Assembly (NCBI RefSeq): GCF_900102545.1 | Contig: NZ_FNBN01000002.1 | Coordinates: 718,264-782,263 of the forward strand | DNA: 64,000 nt | Direction: 5' to 3' | Source: Chitinophaga filiformis | GTDB lineage: Bacteria; Bacteroidota; Bacteroidia; Chitinophagales; Chitinophagaceae | Shown: in pieces, positions 51,562-59,437 of the stretch | Position numbering within the stretch: the first letter of the stretch is position 1 | Layout of the letters: every line of letters starts with the position of its first letter | Made by a program: the position numbers and the translations under genes | Notes under the pieces: generated by a model | What the model was told of the DNA's origin: nothing | Seen by the model: the letters and a program-made list of their open reading frames with translations, nothing else | Databases searched by the model: none

Positions 51562-53328
51562 TTACCAGTCGTTACCCGCTACTGTGGCTCTTGAAAGAAT
51601 AGAATTAGCCGGCAGCGAATAGAGGAGGTCGCTTTTTAAAGATTGCAGTAATTGTAGTCTTTGTTGTCCCTCGGGAGAGTTCTTCCCGCCTTGTTTATAT
51701 TTCTTATACGCCACTACGGAGGCTCTGTAAATAGTCCACATCTGCGTCAGTCTTGATACCAGCTGTCTCTGCTGATCTGTTTCCGCCAGCTTTGCAGCAT
51801 CTGCCAGCAGTTTATCGGATTGGGTCAGATAATCATCCGGTACCTGCAGTAAATAAGACGGATCAAAAAATACGATTTTGGCGTGAATACCTGCATTACC
51901 ACCGTTGGCGAATATATCCTGCGACCAGAACTTCTCCCATATCGCATAATAAGCCTTCAGTTTAGGCCCTCCCTGTTTGCCGGCAGCATTCCTGTACCAG
52001 TCATCCAGCAGTTTGTCCACGTCCTGGTTCGGGTTCCATAACAATTTAGCCATGACCCAGGCTTTAGGCCCTTCACCCCAGTTAGGGTATAGTTCACCGT
52101 AATAATACTTTACCTTATGAGCACTACCCCATGCGAGGTATTCCTGCATCGTATGAAACCAGACCCTCGGCAACAGATAGGTAAAGCCATACACATAGTC
52201 ATACCAGCCCAATGACTGTGCTGCCTGTGCCCAACGTTCCGTGAGGTCCTGATCTGTCTTTTTCACCGGACTGGCGCCCCAACGCAGTCTTTCCATCGCA
52301 ATGAAAGGAATGATGTCCTTATCCACTTTTCTATCTGAAGGAGGTTCTGCCACGGAAGTATAGGCAAGCACGGGGTATTTCTTACCGGGATACACCTTCC
52401 TGACCTTATTCACCACATCATTGGCCCAGGCATAATACTGATCAGAAAAATTGGAAAATCCCAGTACATTTTTAAATCCCAGGCTCCGGAGATTGTTACT
52501 GCCCGATTCACTAAAGTTCTGGGAGTCGTTAATACCGAGAGAGTAATTCGTTGCGTCCTTATGCTGATCAAACCAGCTGACAATCTGTTTCGACGCGGCA
52601 TCCGCAATACCGTTAGCAGTAAAATCAGGCTGCCAGCCCTGATCATTATTGCTCTGCGGCAGCATTCTCTTTCCCTTTACCTGCGGATAAAATTCAGGAT
52701 TGGACCTGGCGAACTTCTCCGGCGGGAAAAGGTTCCGCAGATTATGAGAAGCGTCCACCCTGCTTCTCAGCCTGTTAAACCGACCCCATTGATTCATGGG
52801 AATGGTATTTTTATCTATCCAGATGGGAGATATTGCGCGTGATAAATAAACGGGATTTTCGACAATCTTAACAGTGGGCACCTGCAGGGTACTCAGTTTC
52901 GGGATCACAATGCCCACATCCGTTGGTATCAGCCATCTTACACCGACGAATCTTTCCAGGAAATCATATACGCCGAATTCTGTTCCCCAGTCGCTGCCAC
53001 CGAGAATAACAAAATTATTCCCATCCGACTGCAGGAGGAATCCATCTTCATCCAGATCTACATTGCCAATACGGGTATAAGCGCCTTTGCCAACATACAG
53101 GTTAGACGTTCCCTGCGCGGAGTTCCTGATAGGCAGGGTAGCGCCGGTGCTCTTTTGCAGGTATTGCTGTAACATCTTTGCCGCAAACTGTACCTGGTCG
53201 CTGGCGTCTTTTGCGATAACGATTCCTGATACAGCTGCATTGTTTTTCACAAGAACAATCCCCTGTGCGCAGCTGGCAATAGCATTCGATAATACTGCCA
53301 GTAATAAAAATGCCTTTTTCATGTTCAC
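51562..53328 (-). CDS. DUF4838 domain protein, exported
   Basis: A 588-residue protein with a signal peptide (MNMKKAFLLLAVLSNAIASC, possibly lipidated at Cys20). Residues about 25-140 resemble the alpha-glucuronidase N-terminal domain (FAAKMLQQYLQKSTGATLPI, FVILGGSDWGTEFGVYDFLERFVGVRWLIP). The DUF4838 domain follows (YYAWANDVVNKVRKVYPGKKYPVLAYTSV, YYYGELYPNWGEG). The fold suggests a glycoside hydrolase-like enzyme, but no activity is proven. It lies 44 bp after the DegT gene on the same strand, at the end of the glycan operon. Confidence 0.88.
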   Translation of the reverse strand: MNMKKAFLLLAVLSNAIASCAQGIVLVKNNAAVSGIVIAKDASDQVQFAAKMLQQYLQKSTGATLPIRNSAQGTSNLYVGKGAYTRIGNVDLDEDGFLLQSDGNNFVILGGSDWGTEFGVYDFLERFVGVRWLIPTDVGIVIPKLSTLQVPTVKIVENPVYLSRAISPIWIDKNTIPMNQWGRFNRLRSRVDASHNLRNLFPPEKFARSNPEFYPQVKGKRMLPQSNNDQGWQPDFTANGIADAASKQIVSWFDQHKDATNYSLGINDSQNFSESGSNNLRSLGFKNVLGFSNFSDQYYAWANDVVNKVRKVYPGKKYPVLAYTSVAEPPSDRKVDKDIIPFIAMERLRWGASPVKKTDQDLTERWAQAAQSLGWYDYVYGFTYLLPRVWFHTMQEYLAWGSAHKVKYYYGELYPNWGEGPKAWVMAKLLWNPNQDVDKLLDDWYRNAAGKQGGPKLKAYYAIWEKFWSQDIFANGGNAGIHAKIVFFDPSYLLQVPDDYLTQSDKLLADAAKLAETDQQRQLVSRLTQMWTIYRASVVAYKKYKQGGKNSPEGQQRLQLLQSLKSDLLYSLPANSILSRATVAGNDW

Positions 53329-53372
53329 GTTTTTTATAACGCAACCACATCTTTATCCGGCATCTATCCCCT

Positions 53373-54545
53373 TTAAACCTTCTGTGGCTGCATTACTTCA
53401 TTGAATATATTAATTACCCTGTCGAGGTCACTTTGAGTAAGGTTTGATCCGCTGGGCAGACAAAGCCCCTGGTCAAACAGTTTTTCTGCGGTACCATTTA
53501 CATAAGCAGGCGCAGTATCAAATACCGGTTGCAGATGCATCGGCTTCCATACAGGCCTTGACTCTATATTCTCTTTCTCCAGCGCAATTCTCAGGTCTTC
53601 CCTGGTAACCCCGTTACTTTCGGCCGGATTGACGAGTATTGTAGTCAGCCACCTGTTGGAATAAAATCCCTCCGGTTCCATAACAAAAGTAATGCCCGGA
53701 AGATCGCCCAGCTGATTTAAGTAATATTCATAGTTTGCTCTTCTCTGTGCGACACGTTCATTAAGCACTTCCATCTGCCCTCTTCCTATGCCCGCGCATA
53801 CATTGCTCATCCGGTAATTATATCCTATCTGGCTATGCTGATAATGCGGTGCTGCATCCCTTGCCTGCGTAGCCAGGAAGCGTGCTTTCCTGATGAGCTG
53901 CTCGTCATTTCCCGTCAGTGCGCCACCGCCACTGGTCGTAATGATCTTATTGCCATTAAAGCTGAGTATTCCCAGCTGACCGAATGTTCCGCAAGCCCGA
54001 TCTCTGTAGGAAGATCCCAGTGCCTCTGCCGCATCCTCAACTACGGGAATATCATATGCCGCTGCAATGGCCATGATTTCATCCATCTTTGCCGGCATAC
54101 CATACAGGTGTACCGGGATGATCGCCCTGGGTTTCGTCCCCCTGGCTATCCTGTCCTTAATCGCTTCTTCCAGTAAAACAGGATCCATATTCCAGGTATC
54201 TGTCTCACTATCTACAAATACAGGCGTCGCTCCCTGGTAAACGATAGGATTGGCTGAGGCGGAGAATGTCATACTCTGACAGATCACTTCATCGCCTCTT
54301 TCCACTCCCAGCAGGATAAGCGCCAGGTGTAAAGCCGCAGTTCCCGATGACAATGCAGCTACGTGCCCTGCACCGGTATAAGCGGCTAGGTCACGTTCAA
54401 ATCCATCCACATGAGGCCCTAAAGGAGCTATCCAGTTAGTCTCAAATGCATCACGAACATATTCCTGCTCCCTGTTTCCCATATGAGGAGACGATAACCA
54501 TATTTTTGTATTCACGCTTGTATCTTTTAAAAGTTTTAATCTCAT
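53373..54545 (-). CDS. DegT/DnrJ/EryC1/StrS family aminotransferase
   Basis: A 390-residue PLP-dependent sugar aminotransferase from the ATG at 54543-54545. That ATG overlaps the stop of the upstream gene as TAATG, which argues for it over the longer frame to 54638. The family pattern is NWIAPLGPHVDGFE, AALSSGTAALHLAL, VVEDAAEALGSSY, and the PLP lysine in LSFNGNKIITTSGGG. Its length and place just after a PglC-type transferase resemble PglE-like enzymes that aminate UDP-4-keto sugars. The exact sugar is not known. Confidence 0.93.
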   Translation of the reverse strand: MRLKLLKDTSVNTKIWLSSPHMGNREQEYVRDAFETNWIAPLGPHVDGFERDLAAYTGAGHVAALSSGTAALHLALILLGVERGDEVICQSMTFSASANPIVYQGATPVFVDSETDTWNMDPVLLEEAIKDRIARGTKPRAIIPVHLYGMPAKMDEIMAIAAAYDIPVVEDAAEALGSSYRDRACGTFGQLGILSFNGNKIITTSGGGALTGNDEQLIRKARFLATQARDAAPHYQHSQIGYNYRMSNVCAGIGRGQMEVLNERVAQRRANYEYYLNQLGDLPGITFVMEPEGFYSNRWLTTILVNPAESNGVTREDLRIALEKENIESRPVWKPMHLQPVFDTAPAYVNGTAEKLFDQGLCLPSGSNLTQSDLDRVINIFNEVMQPQKV

Positions 54546-55162
54546 TAATGTGCATCGTTGCCTGTAAACTTCTCCATCGTAACTGATGACGCGGAACTTA
54601 CCCCTTCCGATTGTATCACTTTCTGAACAGTCATCCAAAGGATTTTCAGATCCAGGGGAAAGCTGATATTATCGACATACCACACGTCGTATGCAAACTT
54701 CTCCCGCCAGCTGATGGCATTCCTTCCATTTACCTGTGCCCATCCTGTAATACCGGGTCTTACATCATGCCGTTTTCGCTGCTCATCATTATACAATGGC
54801 AGATATTCTACCAGCAAGGGGCGGGGACCCACCAGGCTCATATCTCCTTTCAGCACATTCAGTAACTGGGGAATTTCATCCAGGGAGGTCTTTCTTACAA
54901 ATTTGCCCACCGGGGTCAACCTCACTTCATCAGGCAGTAACTGTCCGTCAACGCCCCTTTTGTCATTCATCGTCTTAAACTTGATCACTCTGAAGATCCG
55001 TCCATTCTTTCCCGGTCTTGGCTGAAGAAAGAAAGGCTTCCCCTCATTGGCTGCGTAGAGGAATATAGTAAGTACGATAAATACGGGTGATAACAGCAAT
55101 AACGCAAAAAGCGCTATTGAACAATCCAGTAAGGGCTTAATCATCTTACTATACAACTGCAT
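54545..55162 (-). CDS. Initiating sugar-phosphate transferase (PglC/WcaJ family)
   Basis: A 205-residue monotopic transferase with one N-terminal hydrophobic segment (CSIALFALLLLSPVFIVLTI) and the catalytic core FRVIKFKTMND, TPVGKFVRKTSLDEIPQLLNVLKGDMSLVGPRP, RPGITGWAQVNGRN. The Asp-Glu dyad is in SLDEIPQ. It transfers a sugar-phosphate to undecaprenyl phosphate and so begins repeat-unit synthesis. The short form resembles PglC or WecP rather than the long WbaP. It overlaps the GT4 gene by 14 bp and the aminotransferase start by 1 bp. Confidence 0.95.
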   Translation of the reverse strand: MQLYSKMIKPLLDCSIALFALLLLSPVFIVLTIFLYAANEGKPFFLQPRPGKNGRIFRVIKFKTMNDKRGVDGQLLPDEVRLTPVGKFVRKTSLDEIPQLLNVLKGDMSLVGPRPLLVEYLPLYNDEQRKRHDVRPGITGWAQVNGRNAISWREKFAYDVWYVDNISFPLDLKILWMTVQKVIQSEGVSSASSVTMEKFTGNDAH

Positions 55163-56414
55163 TGCTTAAACTGCCTGTTTTTAGTATTTTCTGTTGGATG
55201 AGATCAATATACCGTAATGCCAATACCTGCCTGTCGAAATTCTGTTTCGCATAGGCAAAGCCGCTCTCTCCTTCTCTCACAATCCTGTCGGGCTGCAACA
55301 GGTATTCCCTGATAATACGGTTGTACTCAGCAATATTCTCAGGCTCCACAAAGGCGCCTGCTTTCGCTGTTTCCACCAGTTCCCGGGATACACCATCAAT
55401 AGCCATCAGGATCGGCTTTTTACAAGCCATATAATCAAACGTCTTATTGGAATAAACTGTTTTGAAAGTATCTGCTTTCTTCAACACAGACGCCCCCATT
55501 TCAGACGCCAGTATATACTTAAACACCTCGCGTTTAGGTACCGGATCAAGAAAGCGAACATTCGTCACCTTCATTTCCTCCGCTACCTGCTGCAGGCGTT
55601 TTTTATCCATTCCCTGGCCTATCAGCAGGAACAGCACAGGCGTATCCTCGAGTTGCTTACCTGCTTTCAGTATCTGTTCCAGGTCATTGGCAACGCCATG
55701 AGCGCCAACATATGTGATCACAAAATGACCATTCAGACGATGCTCATCACGGAATGCATCCCGGTCGAATGTATCCAGCAGATTGTCTGACAGGCTAAAG
55801 TCTGCCGCATTGGGAATAAAGATCAGCTTCTCTTCAGGCACATTCTTTTTATCCCTTAACGTATTGTAAAATGCGGGGGTCAGTACATTGATCAGTGATG
55901 CCTTCCGGTAGATGAAACCCTCAAACCAGCAGGCCAGCTTTATGATCATTTTATTTTTAAGCACACCTGAATCAATAGCCGATTCGGGCCACAGATCCCT
56001 TACTTCAAATAGGAAAGGCACTCGTTTCGCCCTGGACAACACATACCCCGAGAAGCCAACAAACAGAGGCGGTGAGGTAACGATCGCTACATCAAATTCT
56101 CCTTTTACCTTAAACAGTCCCGCCCATAGTGACGAGAACATAAAACAGAAATATCCCCATAAACGTCCCAGGAAGTTACGATTGTAAGACTCTGACACAT
56201 GACATCTCCACACCGTTACTTCTCCCTGTTGTTTCTTTACGAAATATTTCTTCTTGTATTCAGCACGTTTCTCCGATCCGTTGGCATGCATCATCCCTGC
56301 CAGCACTGTTACATGATGGCCCTGTTCAGTCCATGTCTTTGTTATTTCATTCCACCGGGATCCCCCCGGATCATCTTCTTCTAAAAAATACTGGTGAATC
56401 AGTAAGATCTTCAT
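55149..56414 (-). CDS. Family 4 glycosyltransferase (WbuB-like)
   Basis: A 421-residue GT-B enzyme from the ATG at 56412-56414 (MKILLIHQYFLEEDDPGGSR); the longer frame from 56600 overlaps the upstream gene. The N-terminal domain has WNEITKTWTEQGHHVTVLAG and FLFEVRDLWPESAID, typical of WbuB-like transferases. The C-terminal domain has VITYVGAHGVANDLEQIL, FLLIGQGMDKKRL and the sugar-nucleotide-binding E in AFVEPEN. It probably adds an early sugar to the lipid-linked unit. It begins 3 bp after the heparinase-like gene. Confidence 0.92.
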   Translation of the reverse strand: MKILLIHQYFLEEDDPGGSRWNEITKTWTEQGHHVTVLAGMMHANGSEKRAEYKKKYFVKKQQGEVTVWRCHVSESYNRNFLGRLWGYFCFMFSSLWAGLFKVKGEFDVAIVTSPPLFVGFSGYVLSRAKRVPFLFEVRDLWPESAIDSGVLKNKMIIKLACWFEGFIYRKASLINVLTPAFYNTLRDKKNVPEEKLIFIPNAADFSLSDNLLDTFDRDAFRDEHRLNGHFVITYVGAHGVANDLEQILKAGKQLEDTPVLFLLIGQGMDKKRLQQVAEEMKVTNVRFLDPVPKREVFKYILASEMGASVLKKADTFKTVYSNKTFDYMACKKPILMAIDGVSRELVETAKAGAFVEPENIAEYNRIIREYLLQPDRIVREGESGFAYAKQNFDRQVLALRYIDLIQQKILKTGSLSNAVV

Positions 56415-56416
56415 AT

Positions 56417-58312
56417 CTATCTGTTTAAACTTATCTCTGTGATGATTGCATACTGGTCTGTGGTAAATACGAACTCCCGGCTCTCTTCTCTCACGCCATA
56501 CAGCGAAGAATAAGCCCCCGTCCTTTCCTCTGCCTTCAGCATATTTCCCCTGAGGTCTCTGGATTTCCAGGCAATCGCTTTTGGCAATGCCGTATGCCAT
56601 AGCTGACGCATCTTCAATTGTGGTGGCTTGTTCATGATATAATCTTCCACCTGCCAGAAGGGCTCATTCTTTTTCTTTTTCACCACACGCCGGTGAGTAA
56701 TATCAGGTCCTGCATGCTGAAAGGCAGAAATGGTCCCTTCCCAGATATACTCATCCCTTGTTTCATACAAGGCCGCATTTTTGCACTGTGTCCAGTTATA
56801 CCAGATAAACCGCGGACCTTTCTCCATCTGGTCGTAGTCGTCCAGCATCACGGTATTATGGGAAGCTGTTCCCACGAAATACCGTAACGTTTGTTCATTG
56901 GTATTGTACTTATAACTGCCGGCATCCATCAGGATGTTCTCTCCCTTATACCAGATGTCAAGATGAAGATTATCCGCCTGCGAAGGTCTGTCGCGGTGAC
57001 TACCGCAACGCAGGAAGGTAATGGTATCCTGCTCGCGACACACGTAATAACCGCCATCAGGATAGCTGAACACACCACGGTATTCCTTTGGAACAGTGGC
57101 TGTTTCAGCAGGCAGCTTACCATACCAGTATACATCCTCATAGATCTCCGGTATTGCCGCATCAACATCCAGCATTGCTGCCAGCGCCTGTAACTGCGGC
57201 CGGTAATCGCGGTAATGCTGATTATTCAGCCGGAAGAAAAGTGCGCCGTCATTTGCCCCATAGTTGGGCAACCAGCCATTGCTGTCGTTCATGCATGAGC
57301 GCAGGAATTCAAGCGACTTCGTTGCACGTTCTGTTACAACAGCAGGGAAGCTTTCTCCATTCAGCTCCGACAGGCGGAGACCCCATGTTAAGAGTTGTAC
57401 CACCACGCGATGGTAGTTCATTGAAAACTGGAGATAAGTGCCATCAGGATAGATCTGGTACCCGATCTCCTGTATCAGCCATTTCCGGCCCTTTTCTTTC
57501 CAGGTGGCTGCATTCGGGAATGCAGGATATAACAAACCTCCCAGGTAAAGTGCCAGCGTTTCTGTAATCGCATGATTATTTCTTACAGCGATCCGGGAGA
57601 AGTGAATGTTCTCATACACATGATGCAGCTGCCAATAAATAGCATGCTGGATCTCTTCAAACACCTGTTCTGTGAGGTGTACAGAATTGCGGTAATAGTA
57701 CAAGGCAAAGGTCCAGTTCAGCACCCGCAGACTTATCTCCTGACTACACTTATAATGAGGCCCGCAATTCACCTTATTTGCCTTTATCCAGGAAAGGATA
57801 TTATTCAGCACAAAAGCGGCGCAATCCTCCTTAAAATGATAATCATACCGGATGATATCATACAGGTAGGCAAACCTCGCCCTTTCCCATACGAACTTGA
57901 TATCGCCGGCTTTCTTTGAATAATCTTCTATCTCCGTCCAGTGTTTATCGCGGTCATACACAAACCCACTATCCGGATTCCTCATCCAGTCACTGTCAAT
58001 ACCCAGGTCAATCACCTTGCCGTTGAAGAAAGGCAGTTTACCGGCCTTTATCTCTTTATAACGGGTAGCAAGTGCTGTCTCAGGATTACGGAGAATGCTC
58101 AGCTCTTCCCTGCTGCCGAAAAAGAACTTTACAGATTGGTTCTTCCAGGTGTCCAGCGACAGGTACCTCACCTTAGCCGGAGTACCGGGAAAACGCTTTT
58201 TAAGCCTTCCTGTCCTCCTGTTGAGTTCATACACAGACCGGAAAGCAATATATCTCCAGCCCATGTTATGCGCCACTTTCATACCTTTCTGCAACGTCTT
58301 CCAGCTACTCAT
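56417..58312 (-). CDS. Heparinase II/III family protein in glycan operon
   Basis: A 631-residue protein with an alpha/alpha-toroid N-terminal half (WERARFAYLYDIIRYDYHF, RVLNWTFALYYYRN, IAVRNNHAITETLALYLGGLLYPAF, MNYHRVVVQLLTWGL) and a beta-sandwich heparinase II/III C-terminal half (YPDGGYYVCREQDTITFLRCGSHRDRPSQADNLHLDIWYKGENILMDAG in segments, YFVGTASHNTVMLDD). The family are uronic-acid polysaccharide lyases. No signal peptide is visible, so this copy would be cytoplasmic, an unusual place for a lyase. It overlaps wecB by 4 bp. Confidence 0.9.
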   Translation of the reverse strand: MSSWKTLQKGMKVAHNMGWRYIAFRSVYELNRRTGRLKKRFPGTPAKVRYLSLDTWKNQSVKFFFGSREELSILRNPETALATRYKEIKAGKLPFFNGKVIDLGIDSDWMRNPDSGFVYDRDKHWTEIEDYSKKAGDIKFVWERARFAYLYDIIRYDYHFKEDCAAFVLNNILSWIKANKVNCGPHYKCSQEISLRVLNWTFALYYYRNSVHLTEQVFEEIQHAIYWQLHHVYENIHFSRIAVRNNHAITETLALYLGGLLYPAFPNAATWKEKGRKWLIQEIGYQIYPDGTYLQFSMNYHRVVVQLLTWGLRLSELNGESFPAVVTERATKSLEFLRSCMNDSNGWLPNYGANDGALFFRLNNQHYRDYRPQLQALAAMLDVDAAIPEIYEDVYWYGKLPAETATVPKEYRGVFSYPDGGYYVCREQDTITFLRCGSHRDRPSQADNLHLDIWYKGENILMDAGSYKYNTNEQTLRYFVGTASHNTVMLDDYDQMEKGPRFIWYNWTQCKNAALYETRDEYIWEGTISAFQHAGPDITHRRVVKKKKNEPFWQVEDYIMNKPPQLKMRQLWHTALPKAIAWKSRDLRGNMLKAEERTGAYSSLYGVREESREFVFTTDQYAIITEISLNR

Positions 58313-59427
58313 ACCGCAGGACTATATTTTTCTGTAACAGCAAATATTTCCATCAGACTTTCAATGATCCTTTCGGCTGCATGCCCATCCCATAAAGGAG
58401 GGATACTTCCTTTCTTCCACTCTCCTCTGAATAATCTTTCCATCGCAGGTTTTATTGCGTGAGGATCTGTGCCCAGTAATTCATTTGTACCCAGTGTACA
58501 TGTTTCCGGCCGCTCAGTGCTATCTCTCAGGGTCATGCAGGGCACGCCCATTACTGTTGTCTCCTCTGTAATACCGCCGGAATCTGTAATAACAGCTTTT
58601 GCATTTTCCACCAGGTAATTAAACTCCAGGTATCCCAATGGCTCCACCAGGTGGAGATTAGGGTATGACAAGCGGCTGCTCTCGAGATTCTTTGCTGTGC
58701 GGGGATGTACAGGGAATACTACCGGCAGTCCATTACTGTTGTTCATGATCTCGCTGATCAGCAACGAGAGGTTTTCCTGCACATCCACATTGGCAGGGCG
58801 GTGTAGCGTCATCACCAGGTAACCCTGTGGTTTTAATCCGGCTGTTTCAAAGATGGCAGGCGCTGTAAAACGACTCCGTTGTTTCAGCAGGGTATCGATC
58901 ATCGTATTGCCTACGAAGATGATCTGATCATCCTCCTTGCCTTCCTTTCGCAGATTGGCATTTGCGATGTCGGATGTAGTGAAGAAATAATCAGTGATGG
59001 AGTCTGTCACCATACGGTTGATCTCTTCCGGCATGGTAATATCACCTGATCTGATACCTGCTTCTACATGTGCTACTTTTACCATCAGCTTTTTGGCCAC
59101 AATGGAACAGGCCAGTGTGGAGGTAACGTCGCCCACTACCAATACCAGGTCAGGGCGATGTTCAATCAGTTCTTTTTCAAAACGCACCATGATATTGGCC
59201 GTCTGCTCTGCCTGGGAACCACCACCTGCTTCCAGGTTTACATGTGGTTCCGGTATGTTGAGCTGCTCAAAAAAAGACTGGCTCATGTTCTTATCATAAT
59301 GCTGACCTGTATGTACCAGCCGGTAATTGATCTCATATCCCTGTTGCTGCTTGTCTCTGATGGCGGCAATAATGGGCGCGATCTTCATAAAGTTAGGCCT
59401 GGCTCCGGCAATAAGCGTTATTTTCAT
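58309..59427 (-). CDS. wecB: UDP-N-acetylglucosamine 2-epimerase (non-hydrolysing)
   Basis: A 372-residue epimerase that interconverts UDP-GlcNAc and UDP-ManNAc. Family segments are LIAGARPNFMKIAPII, LVHTGQHYD, LVVGDVTSTLACSIVAKKL, HVEAGIRSGDITMPEEINR and AVITDSGGITEETTVMGVPCMTLRDSTERPET. The product could be oxidised to UDP-ManNAcA by the dehydrogenase at 42.2 kb, or used directly. It starts 10 bp after the two-domain oxidoreductase gene and overlaps the heparinase-like gene by 4 bp. Confidence 0.95.
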   Translation of the reverse strand: MKITLIAGARPNFMKIAPIIAAIRDKQQQGYEINYRLVHTGQHYDKNMSQSFFEQLNIPEPHVNLEAGGGSQAEQTANIMVRFEKELIEHRPDLVLVVGDVTSTLACSIVAKKLMVKVAHVEAGIRSGDITMPEEINRMVTDSITDYFFTTSDIANANLRKEGKEDDQIIFVGNTMIDTLLKQRSRFTAPAIFETAGLKPQGYLVMTLHRPANVDVQENLSLLISEIMNNSNGLPVVFPVHPRTAKNLESSRLSYPNLHLVEPLGYLEFNYLVENAKAVITDSGGITEETTVMGVPCMTLRDSTERPETCTLGTNELLGTDPHAIKPAMERLFRGEWKKGSIPPLWDGHAAERIIESLMEIFAVTEKYSPAV

Positions 59428-59437
59428 TCAGTAATGT

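Noticed and set aside
56417..58312. Heparinase-like gene as part of a polysaccharide-utilisation locus
   Set aside because: No SusC/SusD pair, hybrid two-component system or exported enzymes are nearby; all close neighbours are biosynthetic.
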